Assembly (NCBI GenBank): GCA_963726375.1
Contig: CAVSCE010000006.1
Span: 109,026 to 173,025 of the forward strand
From: UTCFX2 sp963726375
GTDB lineage: Bacteria > Chloroflexota > Anaerolineae > Anaerolineales > UBA4823
DNA length: 64,000 nucleotides
Direction: 5' to 3'
Made by a program: the position numbers and the translations under genes. Positions 16,852 to 26,932 of the stretch are shown one piece after another. The stretch's first letter is position 1. Every line of letters starts with the position of its first letter. The notes under the pieces were generated by a model. That model ran no database searches and was not told the origin of the DNA. It worked only from the letters and a program-made list of their open reading frames with translations.

Positions 16852-18305
16852 ATGAAATCTTCTGGCATCACACTGCTTGGATTAGGTCCTGGAGATCCCA
16901 CCCTGATCACCCGCCAGGCGTGGGAAATTCTGGAAAAATCTCAGGAAGTCTACTTGAGGACAAGGCAGCACCCTTCTGCTGCTGGCCTGCCTCGGCATTT
17001 AAGTCTTTACTCCTTCGATGACTTATACGATACCAGTGCGACATTTGAAGAAGTTTATGAAAGCATTATCACTAAGATTTTGGAGTTGGGGCGTCGTCCG
17101 CAAGGGGTCGTCTATGCAGTTCCTGGCCATCCAATGATCGCCGAGGCGACTTCACCTGAGATCCTGCGCCGTGCAAGGCAGCTAGGGATCCCGGTCCAAG
17201 TTATCGATGGGATCAGCTTTATCGAGCCTGTATTTCGCCTGCTGGGATTGGATCCTTTTCCCCTAACGGGATTGGTCGACGCGCTCGAGCTTGCAGCCAC
17301 GCATACTCCACCATTCCCGACCTCTGCCCCTGCACTGATTGCACAAATCCATTCCCAGGCAATCGCCTCCGATGTCAAGCTCAATCTAATGAGCCTGTAT
17401 CCGGACGAACATCCCGTCCGCCTGGTGCATGCGGCAGGTACGCCTGCAGAGTCGCTCGAAGACCTTGCTTTATACCAGATCGACCGCAGCGAGCGGATTG
17501 GGCTGCTCACGGCGCTCTATCTTCCACCGCTTGGCAAAGCGACTTCATTTGAAGCTTTTCTGGAAGTCGTCGCGCATCTGCGTTCCCAGATGGCTGCCCC
17601 TGGGACCGCGAACAGACTCATCAATCCCTTCGCTCCGATCTGTTGGAAGAGACATTTGAAGCGCTAACTGCGCTCGATTCTGGAGACCCTGTTCATATCC
17701 AGGAAGAATTAGGCGACATGATCCTGTTGATTCTGCTCCATACGCAGATCGCTGCCGAGGATGGCGAGTTCACGGTTGCAGATGTGCTGCGCGGCATCCA
17801 CACAAAAATCGTCCGCCGCCATCCGCACGTCTTTGGGGATGTAAAGCTGAATGAGCCGGGCGAAATCCTGGCAAATTGGGAACGTCTGAAAGAAGCCGAG
17901 CGCCAGGAAAATGGAAATCGGGAAGCCAGCATTTTAGATGGGGTTGCTCTGGCGCTTCCGGCGTTGGTTCAGGCTCAAATTTACCAGAAGCGCGCTGCCA
18001 GGGTTGGTTTTGACTGGCCGGATATCCAGGGGGTGTTAGATAAGATGAATGAAGAGCTGGAAGAGGTCCACGCTGCCGAAGATGAAGTTCATCGGTCAAT
18101 GGAAATTGGTGACCTGATTTTCGCGGTGGTTAATCTTGCTCGATGGTATAAAGTTGACGCCGAAAGCGCGCTGCGCGAAGCAAATGCCCGTTTCCGCAAG
18201 CGTTTTGCTTATATCGAAGCTGCTGCCAGGACGAGTGGGCGCTCGACTGCTGATTTATCCCTGGATGAGATGGAAGCTCTCTGGCAGGAAGCCAAACGCC
18301 GCTGA
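16852..18305 (+). CDS. mazG: Tetrapyrrole methylase domain-MazG NTP pyrophosphohydrolase fusion, one frameshift
   Basis: YabN-type bifunctional protein of about 484 residues. The N-terminal half has the corrin/porphyrin methylase fold: ITLLGLGPGDPTLITRQAWE at the start, VVYAVPGHPMIAEA, and GISFIEPVFRLLGLDP. The C-terminal half is MazG-like: after the shift the diagnostic PDGCPWDREQTHQSLRSDLLEE appears, then IQEELGDMILLILLHTQIA (metal-binding ExxE/ExxD pattern) and a second EELxEVHAAEDE...EIGDLIFAVVNLARW repeat. MazG clears abnormal or excess NTPs. The break fits one missing C in CCC at 17585-17587. The role of the methylase part is not established in such fusions. It is convergent with the permease, two bases away. 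Confidence 0.9.
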
Positions 18306-18307
18306 GC

Positions 18308-20155
18308 TCAATTCTTCAGGTGGTGGGCGACATCGATGATTACCCGCTGATAACCCTTATCCCGGCGGCGGTAAAGTAATGCCGTCTTGATCAGCCAGGA
18401 AGTCTGGTTGTGCAGCAGCCCCTGCCACCAGCGGGCGGGGATGAACTCCGGGAGCACCACGACAGCCAGCTGCCCATCGTTATGTCTCTGATCGGTTTCA
18501 TCCAGGAAATCCAATAAAGGGCCAACAATCGATCGATAAGGAGATGGACGGACCTCCAGCGGGATATCCGGAAACCAGCGTTCCCATTCTTCCTTGACTT
18601 AATCCCTGCACCCGGATCCAATTCAATATAAATCCCGGTCACATTCTTAGCGATCGAGCGAGCAAAATCAACTGCCTCAACCATCCCACGGTGGACGCCT
18701 GAAACTGGGATGAACAATCGCGAGGCGATGGAAAAGGTCTAAGGATGGTGGTAGACCATGCAGCGAAAGCTGGCTTTTGACCATCTGCATAATGACGTCG
18801 GATTTGCAAGAACATAAAACCAGAAAATGGGATCACGATCAAACAGTGATCCAGGCACCTTCGCAAATTTGCTTATCGCAACAATCAAAGCGTGACAGCT
18901 GTTGCTATCGCGCCTAGCGCCGTTTATCGCATGCATCTTTAATCTCCAATTTGGTCCTCGTAGGCGATACCAATGGATTACCATCCCAGATTGAGAAAGT
19001 GTGAAGGAAAGAAATACACCGACTGGCGAAGAATGGGATCAGCGAATGGGTATTCACCGTCAAAGCAACGATTAATAACCCAGCTCCAACGGATAGTAGC
19101 ACAATTCCATTGGCAAAAACCAGCCGATCACCCAACATGAAAGCTGGCGAGGTAAGAAACTATCTCCAGCCAAGATAGCAGACACACGTAGGAAAATCGG
19201 CAAAACTTGTATTGGCGGCAACTGCAAGGATCAGCATAGTTGCAAATTGGATAATTAAATAAGCAACCCCTTCCCAAGATTTGTCGAGCTAAGGCGGAAA
19301 GTATCGTTTCTTGTGGGCCTGCGACAACTCCTAGAAATTGGGTCAACCCGATGCTTCCGATGAAAAGGATCCCATCAGGACGGCCATGACAACGAGAGTC
19401 TTTGCCGGCATTCTTGGATACGGGAGGTTGAAATGCAGGTACTCCATTACTGATTGCTTCAACTCCCAGTTAGGGCGGTACACCCGGAAGAAAAAGCGTG
19501 GAATAGAAAGAGCAGGGTCAAAGGTTGAGTGGCAGCAGGTAGCGATAGGCTAAATCACTGAGGTTTCCGTAAGCAGTATGTACAATCCCGATCAGCAACA
19601 TCGGAATATAGGTAAATAGAGAAGAAATAAACCGGGATTGCCATCATGGTGCCGGTCTCGCGTAATCCTCGCAAGTTTGCAATCATAATCAAGATCTAAG
19701 AATACCAGCGCGACTTCAACTCGATAAGGCCAGAGTGTTGGAAATGCAGATGCGATTGCTTCCACCCCGGCTGTAAGGCTGACGGCTGCAGCAAGCAGAT
19801 AATCCACCAATAAGTGCAGCCGCGGCTGACCAGTCCGGGAATGTTCCCCAGGTTGTCGCGTGCGACGACATATGATCCACCGCCGCGATGGGTATCCTTA
19901 ATCGTCTGAATAATAAGAGATCGTAACAATTACCAGCAATCCGGTGATAGCCAGTCCGATCGGCCAGGCCATCTGAGTCCCGCCGCTTCCGGCTACAACG
20001 AGCCCAAGATAAATTTCTTGATTGGCATAGGCGATCGAAGAGAGCGCATCAGGTGAAAATGCTGCGAGCGCCCGGATTTTATTCAGCCTCTTTTCTGCTA
20101 ATAAATGAGTTGGCAGGGGTGAGCCGATGAGCAGATGTTTTATTTTATGGATCAT
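18308..20155 (-). pseudogene. APC-family amino acid permease, broken into at least eight frames
   Basis: Inner-membrane APC-superfamily transporter of the long YdaO-like type with a cytosolic C-terminal domain. Collinear fragments are recognisable in order from the start at 20155: KIRALAAFSPDALSSIAYANQEI, then RGGGSYVVARDNLGNIPGLV, VDYLLAAAVSLTAGVEAIASAFPTL, QFLGVVAGPQETILSALARQI, LGDRLVFANGIVLLSVGAGLLIVAL, SGMVIHWYRLRGPNW, PVSGVHRGMVEAVDFARSIAKNVTG and finally PEFIPARWWQGLLHNQTSWLIKTALL to 18308. The break density (about one per 200 bases) is higher than in its neighbours, so it may be a true pseudogene with sequencing errors on top, or errors alone. Substrate cannot be told. Confidence 0.75.
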
Positions 20156-20207
20156 GGATAACTCGGCGATCCTTTAGGCTGAATAATGCGATTTGTTTTT
20201 AAGAAAG

Positions 20208-21129
20208 TTAGCTATCGGCTCCCCAGCGAGCATAGATCGCGGTGGAAAGCAGCCGCCCGGCACTTTGCTCAACCAGCGTCAGCTCACCCATCGTAAGCTG
20301 CCCACCCAGACCTTCTACCATCTCTTGCAGTGCATAACCGACGCTCAGTGCGGATGCTCGGATAGCGTATGCAGTCAGCACGACAAAAATCGGCTGATCG
20401 CTGAGCAAGAGTCGGCAGTTGTTCAGCAGCTCCGGGAGCGAACTCGAAAAACTCCCAGACCTGACCCTGCGGGCCGCGGCCGAATTTCGGCGGATCGAGC
20501 ACAATCCCGTCGTACTTCGAGCCGCGCCGCGCTTCCTTCCGCACGAACTTGAACGCGTCATCCACCAGCCAGCGGATCGGTTTGCCGCCTAAGCCTGAAA
20601 GCTCCTGGTTCTCTCGTGCGAGCAGGATCGACTTCTTTGAAGCATCGACATGTGCAACTTGAGCACCGGCCTTAGCAGCAGCCAGGGTGGCAAGACCGGT
20701 GTAGCCAAAAAGGTTGAGTACTTTAATCGGCTCATCCCTTTGAGCCTTGTTTTCAACGATTAAATCGGATATCCAGTCCCAATGGGAGGCTTGTTCTGGG
20801 AACACCCCCAGATGGCGCGAATTGGCTGTAAAAGCCAAAAAACTCAGACCTTTGTACTTTAAGTTTCCAGGGAGTTTAATCGGTTTGTTGAATAACCAAC
20901 GCCCGCCGCTTTCCTCGCCGGTTGGTTGGAAAACTGCGTGTGCCGAATTCCACTTCTCCTCAGGCAGGGTCCGCTTCCAGACTGCTTGATGTTCTGGTCG
21001 TGAAAAAATGTACGGCCCGAAGCGCTCAAGCCGTGCGCCTTCCCCGGAGTCGAGAAGCTGATAATCTTCCCACCCATGTGTTTTAAGCAGGGATATTTCA
21101 TTCGCTGAAAGTGCAGAAGACTTGATCAT
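20208..21129 (-). CDS. RlmI/RlmK-like class I SAM-dependent rRNA methyltransferase, one frameshift
   Basis: Probable 23S rRNA (cytosine-C5 or related) methyltransferase. The SAM-binding motif VLNLFGYTGLATLAAAKAGAQVAHVDAS (about residues 130-157) and the catalytic-type motif GIVLDPPKFGRGPQGQVWEFFE are clear in 20440-21129; the rest (LPELLNNCRLLLSDQPIFVVLTAYAIRASAL to GRLLSTAIYARWG) is in another frame ending at 20208. The ATG at 21127-21129 overlaps the stop of the upstream lyase (ATGA), so the two are probably one transcript. The exact target base is unknown. Confidence 0.82.
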
Positions 21130-22628
21130 CCTGGTTTTGCCGGTTTTAAGTGCCTCGACGGCTCCAGTTCGATCAGCCACCTGTATGAAGGAAAAAATTC
21201 CAACGCATGTTTTGAGGTCAGCATCAGTCCAAGAAAATTGTTAATTATGAATATAATAGGTTCAAAGCGTGCCGTGAAATGGCGCAGAAGCTCCGGGGCA
21301 TACGTAAACCGGTATCCGCGCACTTGAGATTTTCGCCTGGCGATCTGCACCAGCGTGCCCACAACAAAATCAAGATGGCTCTGGGTATATACTCGCCGGG
21401 GCAGCGCTAGTCGAACCAGCTCCAATGCCGGGAAGATAGTCTCCCCGGTCTGAGGATCGGGATGGGAAAACATCACGGAGCCTATCTCAGAGGTTCTGAT
21501 CCCGCCCTCCAGGTAGAGCTCTACCGATAAAGCCTGTCCTGGAAATTCCGCCTGTGGGATCTGCGGGAAAAGCCGTCCGGCATCAAGATAAACTGCATGC
21601 CCACCTGGAGGCTCGATGATCGGGATGCCATTTTCCATCAGTCGTTCGGCTAAGTAAGCGGTTTGTCCCACTCGATATTGAAGATAGTCTTCATCAATTC
21701 CTTCATACAGACCTGTCGCAAGCGCATCCAGGTCGCGTCCTGCCAGGCCCCCGTAAGTAGGAAAGCCTTCTCGCAGGATCAGCTCGTTGCAGGCATGCTG
21801 ATAAAGCTCCTTGTCATTCATTGCAAAAAAACCGCCGATATTGACGATCGCATCTTTCTTGGCGCTCATTGTTGCACCATCTGCCAATGAAAAGATTTCA
21901 CGAGCGATCTCTAAAACCGATTTATCGGCGTATCCCGGCTCGCGAGTTTTAATGAAATAAGAATTTTCTGCAAAACGGCAGGCGTCAATAAAAAATGGTA
22001 TGCCATATTCGTGATAAGTCTTCGAGACTGCCTGGAGATTCTCCATCGATACTGGCTGACCGCCGCCTGCGTTGTTTGTGATTGTAATCATCCCAAATGG
22101 TATATTCTCGACGCCAGTCGCTTGAATAAAGCGGCGGAGTTTAAGGATATCCATATTGCCTTTGAATGGGTGTCGATTGGTTGGATCATTTGCTTCGTCA
22201 ATCACTAGATTGGCTGGCAGGCCCTTTCGAGCGCGAATGTTTGCGTCTGTCGTATCGAAATGCATGTTGGAAGGCACACGTGCTCCTGGTCGGACCAGGA
22301 GCGCGCAGAGAATGTTTTCTGCCGCCCTGCCTTGATGAGTCGGGACAAAATAGTTGAACCCAAAAATATCTTTAACTGCGTTCGTCAGGCGCTGAAATGA
22401 TCGCGCGCCAGCATATAATTCGTCCCCCTCCATGATTGCCGCCCATTGATGATGACTCATCGCTCCAGTCCCAGAGTCGGTGAGCAGGTCGATAAATACA
22501 TCCTCAGCTTTCAGTGCGAAGACATTATATCCGGCTGCGTAGAGAGCTTTGGTCCGCTCGGAGCGGTCTATCAGCCGGATTGGTTCAACCATCTTGATTC
22601 GGAAAGGCTCAGGTGGATGGATGGGCAT
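21126..22628 (-). CDS. tnaA: Tryptophanase / tyrosine phenol-lyase family PLP lyase
   Basis: PLP-dependent beta-eliminating lyase releasing indole (or phenol), pyruvate and ammonia. The start at 22628 (MPIHPPEPFRIKMVEPIR) has GAGG upstream and matches the family. Key blocks: TNNAGGGQPVSMENL, FFIDACRFAENSYFIKTREPGY, the PLP lysine in MSAKKDAIVNIGGF, FPTYGGLAGRDLDALA, GGHAVYLDAGRLFPQIP. Near the end LRHFTARF has His where tryptophanases have a conserved His and tyrosine phenol-lyases have Phe, which favours tryptophanase, while other blocks look closer to TPL. After this usual C-terminus there are about 40 extra residues, which may be real (its stop overlaps the next start) or due to a missed stop. 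Confidence 0.87.
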   Translation of the reverse strand: MPIHPPEPFRIKMVEPIRLIDRSERTKALYAAGYNVFALKAEDVFIDLLTDSGTGAMSHHQWAAIMEGDELYAGARSFQRLTNAVKDIFGFNYFVPTHQGRAAENILCALLVRPGARVPSNMHFDTTDANIRARKGLPANLVIDEANDPTNRHPFKGNMDILKLRRFIQATGVENIPFGMITITNNAGGGQPVSMENLQAVSKTYHEYGIPFFIDACRFAENSYFIKTREPGYADKSVLEIAREIFSLADGATMSAKKDAIVNIGGFFAMNDKELYQHACNELILREGFPTYGGLAGRDLDALATGLYEGIDEDYLQYRVGQTAYLAERLMENGIPIIEPPGGHAVYLDAGRLFPQIPQAEFPGQALSVELYLEGGIRTSEIGSVMFSHPDPQTGETIFPALELVRLALPRRVYTQSHLDFVVGTLVQIARRKSQVRGYRFTYAPELLRHFTARFEPIIFIINNFLGLMLTSKHALEFFPSYRWLIELEPSRHLKPAKPG

Positions 22629-22707
22629 AAAATACCTCAAGTTTGAATTTATGTTGTTCCAGCGATTGTTGGATTTCTGAACGCACACGAGATTTTTTAT
22701 TCCATCC

Positions 22708-22736
22708 AGTTTAGCACGATTTACTCGAATCACCAA
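22708..22736 (-). promoter_or_regulatory. Promoter for the tnaA-methyltransferase pair
   Basis: On the minus strand TTGGTG (22736-22731), a 17-base spacer and TAAACT (22713-22708) preceded by TGC (extended -10). It is 80 bases upstream of the tnaA start in the gap to the divergent gene at 22799. Moderate match to the consensus. Confidence 0.45.
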
Positions 22737-22786
22737 GGAAGGATTTCTTCAAGATTACTAATAGGAAATAACCTGAAGCGTTCATG

Positions 22787-22801
22787 TATAATTGCCGCAT
22801 G
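22787..22801 (+). promoter_or_regulatory. TATAAT box six bases before an ATG (possible leaderless start)
   Basis: A perfect TATAAT at 22787-22792 is followed by six bases and then the ATG at 22799. If this is the -10 box, transcription would start at or very near the A of the start codon. No ribosome-binding sequence precedes this ATG. No good -35 box is seen. Confidence 0.4.
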
Positions 22802-23455
22802 AAACTGAGGATTCTCCGCCGATCTGTTGGAATCGGCTTGATGCTGGTGTTTGGGGTAATGTTTATCTGGGGGATAGTTCCTGTTCAATCGGATGTAAGA
22901 AGCACACCGTTATTTGCATCGGAGTTCGCGATCACTCAACCGAAGATTATGATAGGTCCACCAAATTCTGGATCCCACGAGCCGCTCGCTGGTGATCTTG
23001 AGCTCTCTATCCCTCAGAATATCAGGTTGGGTGATCCAACAATCATCCGGCTTGTTTTTTCCCCAATAAAATACCAAGAATCGATTTCAATTAACAACCA
23101 AATTTTTCAGGCTTATCTGGATTTACCGGGAATTCAATATACGCCGACTGGTGATATCAGCCAGAGTATCTCTTTCGACCACCCAGATATCTTCCTCTGG
23201 AATTTACGCCCCAAAACGGAAGGTGATTTTAAAGGCAAGGTGTGGTTATATCTCGATCTATTGGATGGAGATCCTGATCAAGATGCTCGCAGAGTGATCA
23301 GCGCTCAGCAGATCGAAATCAAGGTAAGCAGCTTTCTTGGATTGGGAGGGAGCGAAGCCCGGATCATAGGTTTTATTGGTTTCATCACAGGAGCTGTATT
23401 AGGGATGGATCTTATTTTTCAAAGGTTGATCAAGGTATTTATCCCGGAACAGTAG
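22799..23455 (+). CDS. Unrecognised membrane-anchored protein
   Basis: 218 residues that I cannot assign to a family. An N-terminal basic stretch and hydrophobic helix (RRSVGIGLMLVFGVMFIWGIV, about residues 7-27) looks like a signal anchor. A polar, beta-rich middle follows (IPQNIRLGDPTIIRLVFSP, LDLPGIQYTPTGDISQSISFDHPDIFLWNLRPKTEGDFKGKVWLYLDLL), and a second hydrophobic segment lies near the C-terminus (IIGFIGFITGAVLGMDLIFQ, about residues 190-210). So most of it should be extracytoplasmic. The ATG at 22799 is chosen over 22784, which would overlap the TATAAT box. Confidence 0.7.
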   Translation: MKLRILRRSVGIGLMLVFGVMFIWGIVPVQSDVRSTPLFASEFAITQPKIMIGPPNSGSHEPLAGDLELSIPQNIRLGDPTIIRLVFSPIKYQESISINNQIFQAYLDLPGIQYTPTGDISQSISFDHPDIFLWNLRPKTEGDFKGKVWLYLDLLDGDPDQDARRVISAQQIEIKVSSFLGLGGSEARIIGFIGFITGAVLGMDLIFQRLIKVFIPEQ

Positions 23456-23503
23456 GAATTGTTTGATGATGCGAAACCCGAGTATTGAATTGGAGAAGAT
23501 TTC

Positions 23504-24148
23504 ATGATCGAAGTCATACCGTTCATCCAGGGTCCCGTCGAGACTAATTCATATCTCGTTGCTGATTCGCTGCGCGGCGATGCTGCGGTTATTGATCCTG
23601 CCTGGGATGGTGGAGCATTTGTGCGATATGCGGAAAGCCGATGCTGGACGATTCGACAGGTTTTATTGACGCACGCTCATTTTGACCACATTGCCGGTAC
23701 CGCTGAAATATTCCGAAGTGTCCAACCAGCGCCATCTGTCGCTCTTCATCCTGATGATTTGCCGATTTGGAAGCAAGGAGGCTGGGCATCATTATTTGGT
23801 TTTCATATCGAACCCCTCCCAGAGCCCACCATTGTGCTTGATAATGGGCAGCGTCTGCAGATCGGCGAATTCGATTTTGAAGTAAGAGCTGTGCCCGGAC
23901 ATACTCCCGGTCATGTCCTTTTTTATTCTCAAGAAGCAGGAGCAGCTTTTTGTGGTGATGTAATTTTTGCCGGATCCATCGGGCGAACGGACCTTCCAGG
24001 TGGTAATTTTCAAACGCTGATGCAGAGCATTCAGACCCAGGTTCTGACCCTCCCGGACGAAACCAGGTTGTATTGCGGTCATGGACCCGATACGACTGTC
24101 GCTGAAGAAAGGTCTTCCAATCCTTTCTTGACAGACATTGACTTCTGA
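23504..24148 (+). CDS. MBL-fold metallo-hydrolase (glyoxalase II-like)
   Basis: 214-residue metallo-beta-lactamase-fold hydrolase. The metal motif THAHFDH (HxHxDH, about residues 64-70), the second His in PGHTPGHVLFY, the Asp in FCGDVIFAGSIGRTDLPGGN and the final His in LYCGHGPDT are all present, the set expected for a dinuclear glyoxalase II/persulfide-type enzyme. The natural substrate (hydroxyacylglutathione or another thioester) cannot be told. It carries within its last bases the promoter of the next gene. Confidence 0.9.
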   Translation: MIEVIPFIQGPVETNSYLVADSLRGDAAVIDPAWDGGAFVRYAESRCWTIRQVLLTHAHFDHIAGTAEIFRSVQPAPSVALHPDDLPIWKQGGWASLFGFHIEPLPEPTIVLDNGQRLQIGEFDFEVRAVPGHTPGHVLFYSQEAGAAFCGDVIFAGSIGRTDLPGGNFQTLMQSIQTQVLTLPDETRLYCGHGPDTTVAEERSSNPFLTDIDF

Positions 24149-24157
24149 TTATATACT
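24128..24157 (+). promoter_or_regulatory. Strong sigma-70-type promoter for the SPFH-like gene
   Basis: A perfect TTGACA (24128-24133), an 18-base spacer and TATACT (24152-24157). It overlaps the 3' end of the MBL-fold gene and lies 22 bases before the ATG at 24180. Confidence 0.7.
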
Positions 24158-24179
24158 GGTTGTAGAAGCGACCGAATAA

Positions 24180-26926
24180 ATGCTAAAAAATCGGATTGGC
24201 TGTCTGATGTGGGTGGTTCTGATCGTGATTGGGGGAGCGATCATTTCTCAATTTAAATTCGAATTGATTTTTCTGCAGAATATTTTAATGTTTTTGGCTG
24301 AGGGCAGCTCAGTTAATAGCATTCTACCTTCACATGAAGCTCTCTATGTCGCCTTGTTAATAGGATTTAATTTTCTGGGCATCCTCCTCACCGTGGGTTT
24401 TGGTTTTTTCTGGATAGCTGAGACTGCTTTCCCAATTAAGAGCCATCGCCAATCCTTTTATTTGATGGGGGAGTTATTTCGCTCATTGTTTAGTCGTGCA
24501 TCAGTTATCCTGCATTATCCGGGAAGGAAACCTTAAGGCTCAAAGCAGCAGGCAGTCGAGCAACCTGATCCTTGTGGACTTGACCAGTGCGGTGGTTATT
24601 GAGCGCGGAGGGTTGCGCAAGTCCAGGGTTAAGAAGATAAATGAGAGCGATCCGAGATTATCACTGGCCAGAGTTTCTGGCCCCGGCCTTGAATTTATTA
24701 AACCTGGAGAAAAGCTCCGGGATGTTGTCAGCTTGCAAAAACATCTGCGAAGGTTGGATGACGTGCGTGCCCAGACGCGTGACGGGATCGAATTAACCAC
24801 AGATGTGAGTGCAGAATTCGGATTGGCAGGTCGTCCTGCAGTAATTCAAGTGGCGTATGATGGCAGCCAGGATGTCGAAAACATCCGTATCTTGCAGATT
24901 GATCCTCAAACGCGCAGAATCCATGCGATCATCAACGAGTTGGACGAATCAGAAAAAGAGGAAATTCACCGCTTTGCCAAAGACTTCCTCTTTTTCATGA
25001 AGCAGAATTCTTCATTGCTTATCGATCCGGACCCTTTAGGATTGCCGCCAATCTGGATCGATGAACACCGGATTCTATCGGGCGTGTATTCACGAGCAAG
25101 GAATGTCGGTGATCAACAATCGGCAAGCCATTGGACTGACCTGCCGGCTATGGTCGCAGCTGAAACCTACCGCAACATGGTCGCCCATTATGCTCTGGAT
25201 GAGCTGTATTTGCCAGAGGATCCGGAACGCTTTCCTTTACAGCGTGGATTTAAGCCTGAATTTTCAAGACGTATTCGAATGTTAGGAGCGATTTCATTTC
25301 AGTTCATCCACCGCCAGGACGGTGAACCGCCTGATTTAGGTCAGCGAGTCGACCACAGGAATTTTCGAATTTCTGCTGCACAGGAGTTGAAAACATCAAA
25401 AGTCCTGCGTCAGCGAGGCATAAATGTGCTGAATGCGGATTTTTGTGATCCAACCCCAACCGATCCGCTTGTAAACCAACAGCGTTTGGATAATTGGAGA
25501 GCCCGTTGGCAGCAGGAAGTCAATCGATTTCAGGAAGATCGAGACCGAGAATTGGCGAACGTAAAGAATCAGGCTTTCTTGAACAGGCAGCGCGAAATTT
25601 TAGAATTGCTTTCGCAATTGTTCAATCAGACGAGCTTTTCGGAAGCAGAGCTGACCAGGAGCCTGTTCGAGGAGCTGGAAAATATTGCCTCAAATCCAAT
25701 TGCCTCTCAAATGATCCCGAGAGAGACCATTGATCAGATTCTTTCATTAAGGCTTTGGCTGCTCCCAGATGAGTTCATTTCCACCAGCATCGGGGGCTGG
25801 TTTCGTGGAGGAAAAACCGTAATGAAAGCGAGAATCCGGTTTTTCCTCGCAGTCTTTTGGATATTGATCTGGTTGCTGGTAAATCTGGTGTTCTTTCAAT
25901 TCACAATTATTCCTGGATTTGGCTGGCGTTACCTTTTAATTCCACCTGTTGTCTTCTTTTTTGTGTTGTGGTTAGGCGTCCGATTTGTCTATCATGTTTA
26001 TGACCTCAAAAACATGCCGCAAGCTTTGATTTATTTGCTCGCTTGCTTGTTCGGCTTAAGATATCCAACTTTATCAATCGGAGATGGAAAAGCTCAGGTT
26101 GATGATCCTGAGGAAAATCTCGTCCTCAAGATTGGAGGTCCGGGTTCACTTATCATCCAGCCTGGCAACGTCGCTGTGATAGAAAATTATTCAGGAACAG
26201 TACGGGTTATTGGACCGGGAACGCATCTCATCACTCGTTTAGAAACGCTTAAGGAAGTGGTTTCCCTGGATGAACGCTACCGCCCAGTTGAAAAACTAAC
26301 AGCCAGATCAAAAGATGGAATTGAAGTCAATGCAAAGGATATTCGCTACCGATATCGAATTGCGAGTGAGCGGACTCAAGGAGAAAATTCTCAACCAGCG
26401 GCTGTAAAGCTATTCGAGTATTCAGAAGATGCCGTTATCCGTATGGTTTATAACCGTATGCAGAGCAGCTCAGGTCCAGTAAAGTGGGAAGATGGCGTAA
26501 ACAGCATCGTCGAGACGATCATCACTGATTTCATCCGGCAGCATCATGTCGATTACCTGACAGCCCCGCCGCGTCCAGGGGATCGATCCTCGCGCGGAGA
26601 TTTACTCTCAATTTAATAGCAAAAGCGGAAAAAAGAAATTTCTTGATCTGGGGGCAGAATTAATTTGGATTGATATCGGTCATTTCGAGACAACTGAAAA
26701 ATCTGTTGCGATGCAGCGAGTTTCTACCTGGCAGGCGCGCTGGGCGGAAAATCCCCTTACCTTGCAGGATTTTTCGAATGCTGCTGAGATTGGAAAAGCC
26801 GAAGCGGGGCGAGACCTTATCATAAGGGTAGGGCAGTGCCTTGATCAGGTCATCCAGCTTGGGGAGCCTAGAGAAAAGATCCGCACCCTGGTATTGGCGC
26901 GGATCTCACAGCTGCTGGATGATTAG
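24180..26926 (+). CDS. Large membrane protein with two SPFH/band-7-like modules, two frameshifts
   Basis: About 915 residues after correcting breaks near 24515 and in the GGGG run at 26578-26581. Architecture: two membrane helices (MWVVLIVIGGAIISQF; ALLIGFNFLGILLTVGFGFFW), a first band-7-like module (LVDLTSAVVIERGG...VSGPGLEFIKPGEKLRDVVSLQKH...TRDGIELTTDVSAEF), a long helical, Gln/Glu-rich stretch (LDNWRARWQQEVNRFQEDRDREL), three or four more membrane helices (FFLAVFWILIWLLVNLVFFQF etc.), and a second module of the same pattern (VAVIENYSGTVRVIGPGTHLITRLETLKEVVSLDERYR...SKDGIEVNAKDIRYRYRI). The repeated GPGxxxI...LxxVVSL...(S/T)(K/R)DGIE(V/L) blocks suggest an internal duplication. Function unknown; SPFH proteins often scaffold membrane microdomains. 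Confidence 0.75.
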
Positions 26927-26932
26927 AATTTC

